Shown here: positions 1-12,096 of the stretch, piece by piece
How the letters are laid out: the number at the start of each line of letters is the position of its first letter
Numbering within the stretch: the first letter of the stretch is position 1
Source: Bombyx mori
Lineage: Eukaryota; Arthropoda; Insecta; Lepidoptera; Bombycidae
Assembly: GCF_030269925.1 (NCBI RefSeq)
Contig: NC_085112.1
Location: 4,527,501 to 4,591,500, forward strand
Reading direction: 5' to 3'
Length of the DNA: 64,000 bases
The notes under the pieces: generated by a model
What the model saw: only the letters and a program-made list of their open reading frames with translations
Told to the model about the DNA's origin: nothing
Databases searched by the model: none
Made by a program: the position numbers and the translations under genes

Positions 1-3000
1 TATTAGACTTTAAATCCTATCTATAAAGGTCAACAATCGTATTCACCTGGAGGTGCCTTTCATCTCCAGTACATACTTAACATAAGGTTCTTGTACTGGT
101 CTTCTCTGTTAATCTGGTAAAAGTGTCTTAGATTCTGGCTCTTGGGTCATATACCAATACCTTCTGTTTAAGAGTGGGACAATAAAAAAATCCTCGGGCT
201 TATTTCTAGATTCTACTTATGGTTGTGCAGGACCTATTCTACAATTAATTCGATTAAATATTACACGACATATCAAAGATCCGTTACATTTTGGAAGTTA
301 CAATATGTTCCACTAATAGGGATTACGTCACCAAATAATCTATAGACAAAATGATTCAAAAGCATTTCATAAAAGAATTACCTTCAATTCGAATTGAAGA
401 GTTGGTTTTGTAACATGTTTTTTATAAATTTAAATTTTGTAAGTGGACAGAAAGGGTTTCTTTCTACCGATCGGAATGATATGCAACGTGCATAGTAGAA
501 GAAACGGAAAAATAATATTTAATGATTCGAAATCATCAAGAAAGATCAAGACATATTCATATTACGCATTTATCGTTTTATGTTCGTAATCCGTATTCCA
601 TGAAATAAATAATCTTTCTTCCAAATAGCTATGTAATACACATATATGAATATGTAATAACAAATCTCAATTTATACATTTAATATCATTCTATGTTTTA
701 TAATCACATAAAATATTTCTTCAGGTATATCAAAGTTATAACAGTAATTAAAATACAGTAGCGTCAAACCGATGTGGTTTTGGGTTCAACTAAACGAGGT
801 CAGAGAAAGTTGGTTTTGCTCGGTAAGGGTTGATGTGTCTTCAATAGATTTATGAATAGATATTGAGGTTTCGAGGCCGCACTAGGAAACTTAACAAGAC
901 GTAGGGTTTTTATTACAAAGGTGAGGATAGGTTAGCCTTTCATCTCGTACTAAACCTAATTTACGAGTTTATCTCCTTATTAGACCTAAATTTTACTGTT
1001 TTATTTAATATTATCCCTTCTTTACGAGTAGACATAGGAAATCTAGGTCTTACTTAGAATTAGGACTGGATAGGATAGGAGATAAAAAGAGGTTTTATTT
1101 TCGGTTTCTTGGTTTGTTGTTTGATTAGATTTAGGGAAGAACTTAGATTTTCATTTTATCTCTGCAGAAGTGACTTTAATGATGACATCTCAGTACTCTC
1201 TGTTCTTTATAACTTGGAATTCAATTACTGTTTATAAATTAAAATTTTAATTATATATTATTATTATATTATTATAGTAAATTTCTTTGTTATTACTTGT
1301 ATTGTAAAAGTATTGAATAGAACCAACCAAAATGATACCCTAGTATCAAATCAAATCAGAAAGTTTCTAGAATTACATATAAAACTATTTTTGAAAAATG
1401 GCTAAGCATTCTTCACTCTGTAGTTTATCAAGCCGGTTTTTATTAGCGACTCCAATAGCCAACGGTCATTATAGATGGTCCGCGCTTGATTCCTTCAGAA
1501 TTGAGTCATTTATCTCAATTCCACGAACCGGAAATTCTTTCCGACAGAAATCTTTTCGCCGTGTATCTAATATGTAATCTTTGGTGCGGATTGAGACAAA
1601 CAAAATTTGTATTTGGTACTTGATTAGCCACGAATTTTGGTATCAAATCTTGTTCTCTCATTGACTGATGTTTTAATTTTTTTTTTCTAATTAATATTTT
1701 TTGTTCATAAACATGCTTCAAATAAATATAAATGCAGCTCATTTCCAGTACCTAGTTAAAGTTAGAGTATCGTGTTCTGAGACATCTTAAAGTTTGAACC
1801 AGACGTGGAATCCGAAATGCGAAACTAGCATTGCACTTGCAAATGCGGTAGGTAAATTATTCGCAATAACATAGCGCATTCTAGAAACGTCCCTGAAATG
1901 GGTAAATACAGAAATGTGCACGTGTAGAGTGGAAGCACATATTGTTTTAAAAAGTCGTTTCAAGGTTTTCAGTTACGTGCGTTTCCGAGCGTTTATCGCT
2001 TGAAACATACTGCTCAGAAGTTTCTCTCATATTTGCTTTGACGATGCACTTGAGAGAGTTGTGAAATTTTATTAGGGGGATGACTGAATTGAAGACAATC
2101 ACCTGGCGCCAAGGAGTTACAGCACACAACATTCGCTACGTTTTTTTATACTTCTATATGAAAAACTCTGCCAATGCCGGTCCGGATGAGAAAAGATGAG
2201 GGTTGACTTGGAGTCCTACCTTTCAACCGTAAAACAGTCCAATGCCGAACGTCGGGTGGCGGTTAATTAGGCGGACCCAAATAAGGCTTCAGTGGCCTCG
2301 AAGAATTAAATCTCTTCCAAAAGCACTGCCGCAGAAGGACGCGGGACCCTACCATGTGTATTTTCCCAAGAAAGTCTCTTTGAGGCCACGACCCTCAGCC
2401 TTGAGGATTATCGACGTAAGGAGGAGATATAGTATAATATATAATTTTATTTATAATATAAAAGTAAGTGAACCACTGCCCCTTCTCCGGCTTTTTTTTC
2501 TTGTTTTACGACACTGACAAGAAATGTGTCGGAACTGTTATTGCGCTGTTAAAGCTGCATACCCAATTATTTAATACAAAGGTGGACCGAAGGCAAAAAC
2601 ATCTCATATGTTCAAAAATATAGGTTAAATTATTACAAAATTCTTAGTTCACAGAATCCTACAATTTTCCCTTTAGACGTATTGCGTGCAAAGAAAAAAT
2701 CTATGGTATATTTTGTACGTATTTTATTTATTATATATTATGTACACTTTCCCTTCGTTTATCATTATTATAAAAAGAATAAGTTAATTGAAAATAACAT
2801 TTTTTGCGATAAACTATAATGCTCGGGCCGATCGTGCTTCTCTATCGCTCGTTCCGCGCTTTCGCTTGCACATTCAGGCTCAGGCGGAACGTGACACTTT
2901 TTCGTGCGTGTAGCCGGTGTTCATCGATTTATAAGACGTTATAACGTCAAAGCTTAGGGTAACTGTAAAATTGTCGCTTGTATCTGAATATAGATCTTGA

Positions 3001-4035
3001 CTTATATACAGCGGGATACAATATCGTGACAAACACCAAACACGGCATAGAATTATTATGATACAGATCTAATTATTCCAACGAAATTCGATGAAGTTGA
3101 TACATACAAGTGAGGTAGCATTGGTAAAAATAAAACATAGTGCACCATATAATATCATATTTCACGTGACTGCAATTCGTTATTACTTGTGTATATGAAA
3201 TACAAAAAAAGTTTGTCTGATAGAATACACAAACTCATGCAGAGTTGGACTGATTTTCGTAAAACTATGATAATCTATCTATTTTCGCAAATATTTCAAT
3301 GTAAGAAAAACTTCAATCAAAGATAGATCTTGTAATCTATCTGACGTTGGTTCAACGATGCGGAAAATTTATGCAACTTGACGATAGTTACCACGTTAAG
3401 CTAGTTTATTCTAATGCTTTAGTTGTGAAGCTCGATTGTGCATTTATATACTCTAATGAGCTTAACCGAGCCGAACAAACAGCTGAACTGATTAGATCGT
3501 ACCTCGGAATAGCTACAATGTTGGTACAATCTTCTTAAGTATAGACGTGGTAAACAAATACTTCCTTAACGAAGCTAGGATCGCTAACGATGCAAACTGG
3601 CTAAATATTCCTCAGCTACCTTGTTTGTAGTACTGGATTTGAATAAAAATAGAGGAATTTTATATTATCACTGTTTATTATAAATTTAGTCATGCTGAGA
3701 TGAAACAGGAATCACTCCTAGTATTGATTTAATATACAGCGTGTGATTAATTATTATATTATTGAGTCTTTATTTTTTATTTATCATTACTTAACACAAA
3801 CATAAAAAGCATAAGTTCCAACCGAGTTTTCATCAGACACCTCCGCCTTTTTGTTTCGTTCAAAGTATTTGTTTCATTGATTATTTTGCAGTTGCGTGCA
3901 AATATACATTCTTAGATCGAAATTTTCAATACTTTCCTTTGAAGAATTAACTCTACAGAATATTATATCAATGACTGAAACCATTTCAATGCACCCTGTG
4001 CTATTTATTATATAACTATAATGTTTAGGGCGCAA
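1..4035. other. AT-rich DNA without a recognisable gene
   Basis: No convincing exon, RNA gene or complete transposon is visible. A slightly more GC-rich patch at about 2820-2965 contains a perfect 14-bp palindrome, GACGTTATAACGTC, at 2935-2948 and may be part of an interspersed repeat. A short plus-strand frame at 3347-3538 has a weak resemblance to histidine-phosphatase proteins and is treated under findings. The remaining frames are short and have the composition expected by chance in AT-rich DNA. Confidence 0.5.
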
Positions 4036-4039
4036 GAAT

Positions 4040-4940
4040 GAGGAAACCTGGGTGTTATTGTAGATCGACATCTTTCGTGGAGTTCTCACGTTGCTGAGAT
4101 TAGTAGGAAGGTGCACTTTGCCTTGCACTCGTTGAGATGTCTGCAGGGCTTCTTACCTCAGCATACAAAAATATCTCTCGTCCAAGCTCTCATTCTACCC
4201 ATAATTGATTACGCCGATGCCTGCTACTTGGATGCCACTGAGGAGCTCTCAAACAAGCTTGAGAGGATGCAAAATCTATGTATCCGTTTTATATACAATC
4301 TCAGAAAATTCGATCATGTTTCTCATTTTCGCAAAGAACTTAAATGGCTCCCTATACGCCTTCGTAGGAATACTCGAATATTATGTCTCCTATTCAATAT
4401 CCTACATAAGCCCACTTCTCCCTTATATTTACGTGAGCGATTCTCTTTCATTCGTTCTCCTGATGCTCCCCGCAGGTCCAACCAACGTTCTGTTTTGTTA
4501 TTCCCTTCCCACAAAACCAATTTCTATTCTCACTCCTTTACTGTGCACGAGGTCAGACTGTGGAATTCGTTGCCGGCTGACATCCGAGTTTGCAAGTCTG
4601 TTTCTGTTTTTAAATACAAGGTCAAACAATTTTATCTCTCATCAACCGAATGATCATAGTTCTATACTCTTCGCATATACGAGTGTTACTGTGTTACTTA
4701 TAATATTTGCTATGTGTATGTGCTATAATTCTCATGTTGTATTTGTTATTTTAGTTATGTGTTATTTGTTCTACACACACTTATCACTTTTTATTATTAT
4801 TCTCATTATCCTCTCGCAGGTCTGCTGGAGGAGATTTCTCAAAGAAATAAGCAGTGCCTTTGTACATAATTTTCCTATTACTCTGTACTGTGTCTTGTTT
4901 TCTGTGTGTACATAAATAAATAAATAAATAATAAAATCAA
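4040..4940 (+). mobile_element. 5'-truncated CR1/Jockey-group LINE, 3' end
   Basis: This is the last part of a non-LTR retrotransposon: the C-terminal reverse-transcriptase region (4045-4653), about 260 bp of 3' UTR, and a tail of ATAAATAAATAAATAA type at 4911-4935. The 5' end is lost, as is usual when reverse transcription of a LINE stops early. The protein part is clearly related to, but not the same family as, the intact element at 56.6-61.3 kb. No convincing target-site duplication was found. Confidence 0.8.
4045..4653 (+). pseudogene. LINE ORF2 C-terminal fragment
   Basis: About 200 codons read without interruption from the truncation point to the stop at 4651-4653. The frame begins NLGVIVDRHLSW, the region after the RT thumb in CR1/Jockey-type proteins, and contains LPIIDYADACYLD, KLERMQNLCIRFIYNLRKFDH and VRLWNSLPADIR. 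The same blocks occur in order in the C-terminus of the intact ORF2 at 56895-59867 (LPIIDYADASYLD, KLERLQNFIIRFIFGLRKYDH, VRLWNALPLSVK). The endonuclease and the catalytic RT core with its YADD motif are absent, so it cannot be functional. There is no start codon: the frame simply opens at the truncated 5' edge. Long overlapping frames in other phases are shadows. Confidence 0.85.
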
Positions 4941-5599
4941 GAAAAAGTAACATGAAGACCGTGGACTAAGAAAATATGGATAAACGCAAGTATCTCAATT
5001 ATGTTAGTCAAAATCTCCCAACGAGATCCACTTAACGTTCGGCCTTACCAAACGAAATTAATCTAAAACGCGACGTTGTTATTTAGGCACAGTGGATAGA
5101 CTCTATTATCCGTGTAATGGTTTTAGCAAATTGCTGATAGGGAAACTTGGCCCACAATAAATAGGGTCGATTTGTTACCGCCGTGAACTCCGGCGTGACC
5201 CCAAATTGAATCATTTCGCCCTTACACCGGGCTCTTATAAATCGTTTGAAGTTTTAATAACTTTTGAACACAGCCGCTTTTTAAAGTAACATCCCTTTTT
5301 GAACTCCTCCCAACTTTTTTTTGCAATTCATCTTTTTTTTTTTTTCGAAGTATTTTTTTTAAATATCTCACATCAAAGTTGTTTAAATTAGGATCAATCT
5401 CCGCTTTTAAGTTTACCAAGTAACGACAGCATATTAAAAATTACGACATGGTTCCTGCACTCTTATCATCTATACTTTTTTCTGTTAGAAGTACTTGAAA
5501 TATTTCATTTACTTTTTGAAATCAAATTTATTTACTGATGGAAAATTGAGACACTTTTTCATAAAATAAGAATTATGGAAACTTAATGAGTGAGTGTAA

Positions 5600-5695
5600 T
5601 TGTGAACTTCGCACGAGTACGTACCAAAACTCTACTTACTTCTGAGAAGCAGTAATGGATTCCGGTTTGCAACGGAAAAGCCGTTATACTATGGA
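5600..5695 (+). repeat. eroded Bm1-like SINE fragment
   Basis: The stretch GAAGCAGTAATGGATTCCGG followed by a GCCGTTATACTA block matches the middle of the Bm1 SINE (GAAGCAGTAATGCGTTTCGG ... GCCGTTGTAACTA) with several substitutions. It lies directly upstream of the next LINE remnant. Only about 95 bp can be recognised. Confidence 0.5.
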
Positions 5696-5707
5696 ATTTA
5701 TGAATTC

Positions 5708-7858
5708 TATTTAGAAAAGTTTGTTTAGCGGCAAAATCTTTACATCTAAGTGATTTAATAAAAAATGCCCCTGACAAGATAAAGATGACTTGGAACATCA
5801 TTGGTAGAGAAAGTGGTAAAGTCAGAAATAGCCACCAAGAATTCTCATTAAAAATAGATGATAAATTGGTAACTAGTCATGAAGATGTGGCTAATGCTTT
5901 TGAAAAGTTTTTCTCTGACATTCCAGTTTCAACTACCACTTCTCTAAATTCATCCCCCACAGCAGCTGAAATATTATTGCATAACCATGTCGACAAATGT
6001 AATGAAATTTTTAAATTTAAGGAAATTAATTCAAGCAATATAATAAAAAGTTTTAATAGCCTTAATGTAAAAAATACAGTTGACTTGTGGGGAATATCAG
6101 TAAAGGTTTTGAAGTCTGTAATAGACATTATTGCTCCTCATCTTGCTAGTATTTTTAATGATTGTATTAGGTGTGGTGTATTTCCTGACTTAATGAAACA
6201 TAGTAAAGTGATTCCTCTTTTTAAATCTGGTAGTACTGATGACCCCTCTAACTATAGACCTATTTCAGTACTCCCTACGTTGAGTAAAATCTTTGAAAAA
6301 ATTATTTTGACACAACTTTTAGAACATTTTAATTCAAATAACCTGCTTCATAATAAACAATTCCGGTTTACCAAAAAAAAAAAAGGGGTCGCTCTACAGC
6401 TGATGCAGGTGCTTATCTAGTCAAAAATATTTTTAAATCTTGGGAGGAATCGCATGATTGTCTTGGAATTTTCTGTGACTTGTCCAAAGCATTTGACTGT
6501 GTTGAACATGAAACATTGGTGAGGAAACTACATCACTATGGTATTAGGGATGGTGCATTGGAACTTATTACTTCCTATTTATCAGGAAGGATACAAACAG
6601 TAGATGTGAAAGGTAATAGATCTTCAGGCACCTTGTTGAAAATGGGTGTACCTCAGGGTTCCATTTTGGGTCCTTTCTTATTTCTAATATATATAAACGA
6701 TTTACCTAGTTTTATTGAGTCCCGACACGAGGTCGTATTATTCGCAGATGATACATCTTTATTATTTAAAATTAAACGACAATTACAAGTCTATGACGAA
6801 GTGAATGATGCGATTTCGTGTGTGGTTCATTGGTTCCGTATCAATAACCTATTATTGAATAGTAAGAAAACTAAATGTATTAAATTTACTTTAAAATGTA
6901 TTAAACCATCTGTAAATGTGAGACAAGTGGATAGTGATGTAATTGTTTCTGAGGAATCATTGGAGCTTGTTGAGTCAACCGTATTTCTTGGTATAACAGT
7001 GGACTCCAAACTGCAATGGGGACCTCATATTCATAAATTGGCGAGTAAGCTCAGCTCTGCAGCATACGCAGTAAAAAAAATTAGAATGTTAACAAACGCG
7101 GACACGGCTCGTTTAGTTTACTTTAGTTACTTCCACAGTGTCATGTCCTATGGCATTTTGCTATGGGGCAATGCGGCCGATGTAGAAATGATATTTATTC
7201 TGCAGAAAAGAGCTATACGTGCTATTTATAACATGCACTCAAGGGAATCCCTGAGGGAGAAATTTAAAGAAATTAAAGTTCTCACAGTACATTTTTGAAA
7301 ATTTGATGTATGTTCGTAAACATATTGAGGAGCTTCCTAAACAGTCGGACATACATAATAGAAATACTAGGAACAAACACAAGCTTGTTGTGCCGATGAG
7401 TAGGTTACATAAGATACGAAATTCATTCGGGTGTTTGTCTGTGCGCCTGTACAACAAAATCCCACAAGATGTTCAGAACCTACATATACATAAGTTTAAG
7501 AAAACTATTAAAGAACATCTGTGCAATAAAGCTTACTATAAAGTCAATTATTATCTAGAAGATTGCACAAAGTGGGAATGAGTTGCTCGCTCCAGGCATT
7601 TCAATATTGTAGTAATTGTTACGTTATATTACTCATTGTAAAAAATTCATATTTAAAAAAAAAATCAAATATTAAAAAATAAATAAATAATAATTTCATA
7701 TGTAAAAAAAAAAAAGACATGCCCGCTGAGTTTCTTGCCAATTCTTCTCAGGACGGAGGCTAGTTCTTGTGAATTGGCGGTAGTTTTTTTTGACGTTCAA
7801 CAAGTATGTACTTTCATTTATGTTGAATAAAATTTTTTGATTTGATTTGATTTGATTC
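5708..7858 (+). mobile_element. CR1/Jockey-group LINE remnant with TTGAT-repeat tail
   Basis: A 5'-truncated non-LTR element of about 2.15 kb. It retains the region between endonuclease and RT, the whole RT core, the C-terminus, a 3' UTR of about 250 bp, and the end GAATAAAATTTTTTGATTTG followed by tandem TTGAT units (to about 7858). The AATAAA lies immediately before the microsatellite tail, a design shared with other LINE ends in this window. The coding part carries two frameshifts. It is a different family from the 4 kb and 57 kb elements, because the tail and most of the protein differ. Confidence 0.85.
5735..7581 (+). pseudogene. LINE reverse transcriptase, two frameshifts
   Basis: Three consecutive frames together read as one RT. 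Frame 1 (to 6420) has the pre-RT block KMTWNIIGRESGK and the RT start NYRPISVLPTLSKIFEKI. A length change in the A run at about 6373-6384 shifts the frame. Frame 2 (to 7298) has DLSKAFDCVEHETL (domain A), MGVPQGSILGPFLFLIYIND and the catalytic FADDTSLLF, then FLGITVDSKLQWGPHI. A one-base slip near 7285 moves reading into frame 3 (7303-7581), which supplies the C-terminus with LYNKIPQDVQ and the stop TGA. The catalytic Asp pair (FADD rather than YADD) is retained. Endonuclease sequence is missing, so the copy is dead. In the family the protein makes cDNA at a nicked chromosomal target. Confidence 0.85.
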
Positions 7859-7861
7859 ATA

Positions 7862-7950
7862 TTTAGACCTCATGTCTCAAGATGGAAGGCGACACTCACG
7901 TATTATGTCTATAGGTTCCAGTATCCACTTAATACCAGTTGAGTTAGATA
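7862..7950 (+). repeat. eroded Bm1-like SINE 3' part
   Basis: Directly after the LINE tail, TCTCAAGATGGAAGGCG and TCTATAGGTTCCAGTATCCA followed by CTTAATACCAG match the Bm1 3' half (ATCTCAAGGTGGGTGGCG, TCTATGGGCTCCAGTAACCA, CTTAACACCAG) in the plus orientation. It is too diverged for its boundaries to be certain. Confidence 0.55.
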
Positions 7951-8129
7951 GAAGTTTACGTGTTAAAAAAACTAATAATAGATAGTATGTAATATTCAAA
8001 ACTGTGAAGCTAACTCTAATTCGAGTTAAAGGATCACAAAAGCTTAAGTACATTAAAACGTTTGACAGTTTTCGGTAATAATAATTAATATGTATTTTTT
8101 CTTTCAGTCACATTTTTTGGTCATCAATA

Positions 8130-8905
8130 TGCACAAGTTAAAAATACGGGTAATTATGTAGTACGAGCTTTGTCACTGTAACAATGCTGTGCAAACGGTC
8201 CATAGAATTTATGACGCGTACAGAGTGAACACTGCAAACTAACATACGACTCGTTATTGGTTTAGACGCTACCGGCAGGGAAGTTTTAATCTAAAAAATG
8301 AAACTCGTGGTCACCCGAAAACTAAAGTCAACAACGACGAATTAAAGGTGATAGTGGAAGCTTTCAACTTTAGGATCAAAATAAGATTGATTCAATTGCG
8401 TTAAACTGGCAAGTTAAGATGAGTTCATAAGTAGAAATGAATGGAAAGTAGTACGAACTGAATGATCGCTAGCGCGACGAATGCGTTAAGACAGATCTTA
8501 CGTTGCTTAATAAACAGAAAAGAAGGGGTTTTAGACCGTACTGTCACTTGTGATCAAAAATGGATTAATTCTGATGAGTAAGCGCTCATCATATTACCAT
8601 AGTTAGGCCCTGAAAACCTACGCGAAGTCTCGAATGAAAACCTACCCCTGAAAAGCCATACTCACCAGACCTTGCGTCGACAGACTTCTACAGTAAAAAT
8701 GGAATACCTAAGAGGCAGTGCAAATGCTTTTGAAGAGTTTTTTGGCTCCCATACACGTAATTCCTTCGAGAAGAACATTGAAAAATTACCACTGGGCTGG
8801 CAGAGATAGCGTGATTGTATATTTTGATTGATGCAAATTAAAAACGTACATAAAAATAACTTCATAACTTTCTGTTTACTAAGCGGCAACCTATTAAAGA
8901 CCTAT
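8130..8905 (+). mobile_element. decayed mariner-type DNA transposon
   Basis: Reading across frames gives a series of mariner transposase signatures in the right order: a TANIRLVIGL-like helix region, GHPKTKVNNDELKVIVEA (normally GRPKT..D.L..IVE.D), AAFN, then CDQKWINSDE (the block carrying the first catalytic Asp), and finally YSPDLASTDFYS (the block near the third catalytic Asp), followed by LRGSANAFEEFFGS and GWQ. The part between the CD.KWI and SPDLA blocks, which holds the second catalytic Asp, is missing, and stops and frameshifts are frequent. Mariner transposases cut and paste by a DD34D mechanism; this copy cannot. Terminal inverted repeats were not identified, so the ends are approximate. 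Confidence 0.75.
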
Positions 8906-10590
8906 TAATTATCTAATTGACTTTCAATGATAGACGACAAAGTGATATTTTACACAAATTTTGAATCTTTTTGTTAGATGCAAATCTAAATCTGTCAAAC
9001 AGTTTGGTTTCCCGTGATTCCAGTGTGCCATTTTAAATTGGATTTTTTTCTTTATTTTCACTAGTCAAACCCGGATGCTTTGCTGGCGGACCTTTAATTA
9101 GACTTTGGCCGATCGCTACCAAGCTTCACAGGATTGCCTATTGCCTATTGCCTAAATGCAAAGATTTTGGTCTTTATTTTAGCCGAAAGTACTCTCTTTC
9201 TTTGGACAAAAGTTATCCGTTCCATAACGTAATTCGAGAACACTGAACACATATTTATGTGTTACCATGTGCAAGAGCAGCGCACAATGGGGGAACATAA
9301 AAAGCCTTTTATTTTCCTGAGTGTTTTGATAATTTTCACGCAATAAGGAAAATATTATGTCCCGACAAATCCGACTGGTTACCTCAAGATTTTCTTGGAT
9401 TTACAAGGCGACGTTTTCAGGGGAGTTAAGCCTTTGTAAGTGACCAAATATCCAAGGCTTTACCTGACATAGTGGCACAAGGGTCGCATCCCAGATGTCA
9501 GTTGTTGCTTACATGAAGTATAAAAAAATATATTTTACGTTGTTTATTTTATATTATTTGATTTAGGTATTTAAAAATTTTAGAGAGTTGTTCACGTTTA
9601 TATTATGTACATAGAGATGAGACTTTTTCTGTTTTTTTAACAATTTTCCATTTCCTGTTGATAAACATAGTTTTTAATTTTTATTTTATTATATGATGTA
9701 AATTTTGAAAATGATTTTTTTAAGAGGTGTTCTATTGCCAGATTTTTTTAAAGTTAGATTCAAAATAACGTTAAAGTACAAATTGACGTTAGAACAGACT
9801 CTTCTCTTCAACTGCGCACTTCAAGTGTGCATATTTACAAGGTGATTTTATAAATATTTATATATTTTGAAGAAAAGGAACCAAAATTTTATTATTCAAG
9901 TTTTTCCGTGGCGTTTCATTACAAGAGATAATTTTAGCTGGTTCTAGTGTGAGTTATTTTTTGAATCCAAACTATTTCAAGCAGCAAGTGATGAATTCTA
10001 TAAAAGATGTGAAGGGATCATCTCAAAAATATTTGGTATAGTAGATTTTTTTTTTCTTTTTGCCAATTATATACATAATCTATTTTATAATCTGTTTATC
10101 AAAAGTAACTTTGAGAACCACATTTATATTCTTCTAGTTTTACTTATTAATAACTAAGTATATCATAACCCTACTACTACCTATGCAGCAACAAAGCTTC
10201 TGTTAATATTTAAATAGGAAACATCTTAGCAACAGTAATAAGCAAAGCATTATGCGTCTTAAGAATCTTACTTTAGATATTATAATTGAATGAGTAAGTG
10301 TTTATAACGGTCGAAAGTTCCTTGTACAAGGCTCGTTCAGTCGTTGTTATAATCGAATTAGCGATGTTGCGCTGTGACCTGTTTCGCTTTTAGATTATGT
10401 AATCTTTTAGAATAAATACCTTTAAATACTATTTTGAAACTGTAATACTATATTAAGAATCGATGGAGCAGAAATTTAATTTAAAATTGTTAGTGTATTT
10501 AATTTAGAAAATTTAAAGCATCTAAAAACGTGTGTATTAACTAGGCTATTTCAATTAGCTTATTGTGTGATTTATATAATTTGATTGACT
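8906..10590. other. AT-rich spacer, nothing recognised
   Basis: No coding exon, RNA gene or full repeat is visible. The stretch is AT-rich with long T runs (for example around 10045-10057). Confidence 0.4.
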
Positions 10591-10790
10591 GGATGGCGTT
10601 TTGACGGCTGGGTCGAGAGCATGGGTTTGATTCCTACTTCGACCAAACATTCGTGCGATGAACAGGTGTATTTATTCTTAATCTGGGTGTTTCATATATG
10701 TATATGTAAATATGCACATATTTCAACCCAACGTTGAACCCAAGTTTTTATAAAGAATCCTAGATTGAATCCACGTGACCGCGTATGAGT
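10590..10790 (+). repeat. possible tRNA-like interspersed repeat
   Basis: The segment ACGGCTGGGTCGAGAGCATG with GGGTTTGATTCCTAC resembles the B box of a pol III promoter (GGTTCGANTCC with one change), and is followed by ATCTGGGTGTTTCATATATG, of a kind I associate with interspersed repeats of Lepidoptera. There is no second copy in the window to compare, so the family and limits are uncertain. Confidence 0.3.
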
Positions 10791-10984
10791 TGTACCTACC
10801 ATTTTTTTTTAATTGCTATTTACATAGCCGAAGTCTTCAGCGTGTGTTTCTCCCTTAATCGTTTTGCAGCTGACTTTAAAACAAATCAATTTAATCTTAA
10901 TATCATTATTATTTTTTACAAAATGCCCTTATTTTGAACAAAAAGTCAGACAGGACATTATTTTTATAGTATGTTGTAGGTGCG

Positions 10985-12095
10985 GTGTATATGCGAATAT
11001 ATCGGACGTTCGATGTATTTGTGGCGAGTAGCCATCAGACAAATCGAGATATTGAACAGATGCCTGAATCTCGCTTATTACATTTTCAAGATCAGCTTGC
11101 ATATATACAAGTTCCGAACAACAACATTCGAGTAACCACCATGGGACAGTGGTTCCGGAAGTGGCGCATTGACATCAACCCCACGAAAAGCACAGCGATG
11201 CTCTTCAAAAGGTCGCCTTCCGAATACCACTTCGAGCAGCCCATTCCCTAATAGGGGCGTTAACACCTCCGCCGTTAGCCCCATCACTCTCTTTGGCCAG
11301 CCCATACCGTGGGCCTCGAAGGTCAAATATCTAGGCGTCACCCTCGACAGAGGGATAACATTCCGACCCCACATTAAAACGGTACGCGACCGTGCCGCCT
11401 TCATATTATTATTTGCAATCCCATGATTTGCAAGCGAAGTAAATTGTCCTTTCAAAATAAGGTGACACTCTACAAAACTTGCATACGCCCCGTCATGACC
11501 TATGTAAGCGTAGTTGTTCGCTCACGCGACCCAAACCAACTTGAAACTCCTTCAAGCAATTTAATCTCGTTTTTGCAGGATAGCCATCGGAGCACAACGG
11601 TTCCTAAGGAGCGTGGATCTCCATGATGACCTAGAGCTTGACTCAGTCAGTAAGTATCTACAGTCGACATCATTGCGCCACTTTGAAAAGGCGACACGAC
11701 ATGAAAACCCTCCTGTCATGGCCGCTGGGAATTACATACCCGATCCTGTAGACCGAATGGTAAACAGTCCATGTCGCCCCAAAAACGTCTTTTCGGATCC
11801 TCCCAATCCACTAACGGTGCTTTTAGGTACCTCAAGCACCGGTCATCGTTCTCGTCGAACCCGTCGCTTGCGACGAAGGGCTCGACGAGTAAATTAACCT
11901 CAGACACAGCCCACTGAGTTTCTCGCCGGATCTTCTCAGTGGGTCGCGTTTCCGATCCGGTGGTAGATTCTGCGAAGCACAGCTCATGTTCGTGTTAGCA
12001 ACGTCATCAGACTTGAGCCCCGTGAGCTCACCTACTAGTTAAGGCGACGCTGATATAGCCTCTCAAGGCTATCAGCTTAGGTAGGAAAAAAAAAA
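10985..12095 (+). mobile_element. Jockey-type LINE, 3' third
   Basis: The last about 1.1 kb of a Jockey-type non-LTR element: RT C-terminal region (to 11897), a 3' UTR of about 190 bp, and an A-rich end GGTAGGAAAAAAAAAAG at about 12080-12096. The UTR blocks CTGAGTTTCTCGCCGGATCT, TCCGATCCGGTGGTAGATTC and AGCCCCGTGAGCTCACCTAC recur as tail-only copies at about 13973, 16768, 24985, 28602, 32437, 38154, 41055 and 53955, so this is the longest copy of the most frequent LINE family in the window. Confidence 0.8.
11095..11897 (+). pseudogene. Jockey-type RT C-terminus, several frameshifts
   Basis: Four successive frames make up one protein end. The first (to about 11220) reads QWFRKWRIDINPTKSTAMLF, the conserved segment after the catalytic YADD block. 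The second (about 11225-11426) reads ITLFGQPIPWASKVKYLGVT and LDRGITFRPHIK. The third (11423 to about 11600) reads KLSFQNKVTLYKTCIRPVMT. The fourth (about 11605-11897) reads LDLHDDLELDSVSKYLQ and ends in the basic tail RRTRRLRRRARRVN before TAA. The breaks lie near 11220, 11420 and 11600. The RT active site and the endonuclease are not present. The intact family protein would carry an AP endonuclease and an RT. Confidence 0.8.
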
Positions 12096-12096
12096 G

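Noticed and set aside
4205..4915. 236-codon plus-strand frame
   Set aside because: It overlaps the LINE ORF2 fragment in another phase and reads as hydrophobic nonsense; the homologous frame is 4045-4653.
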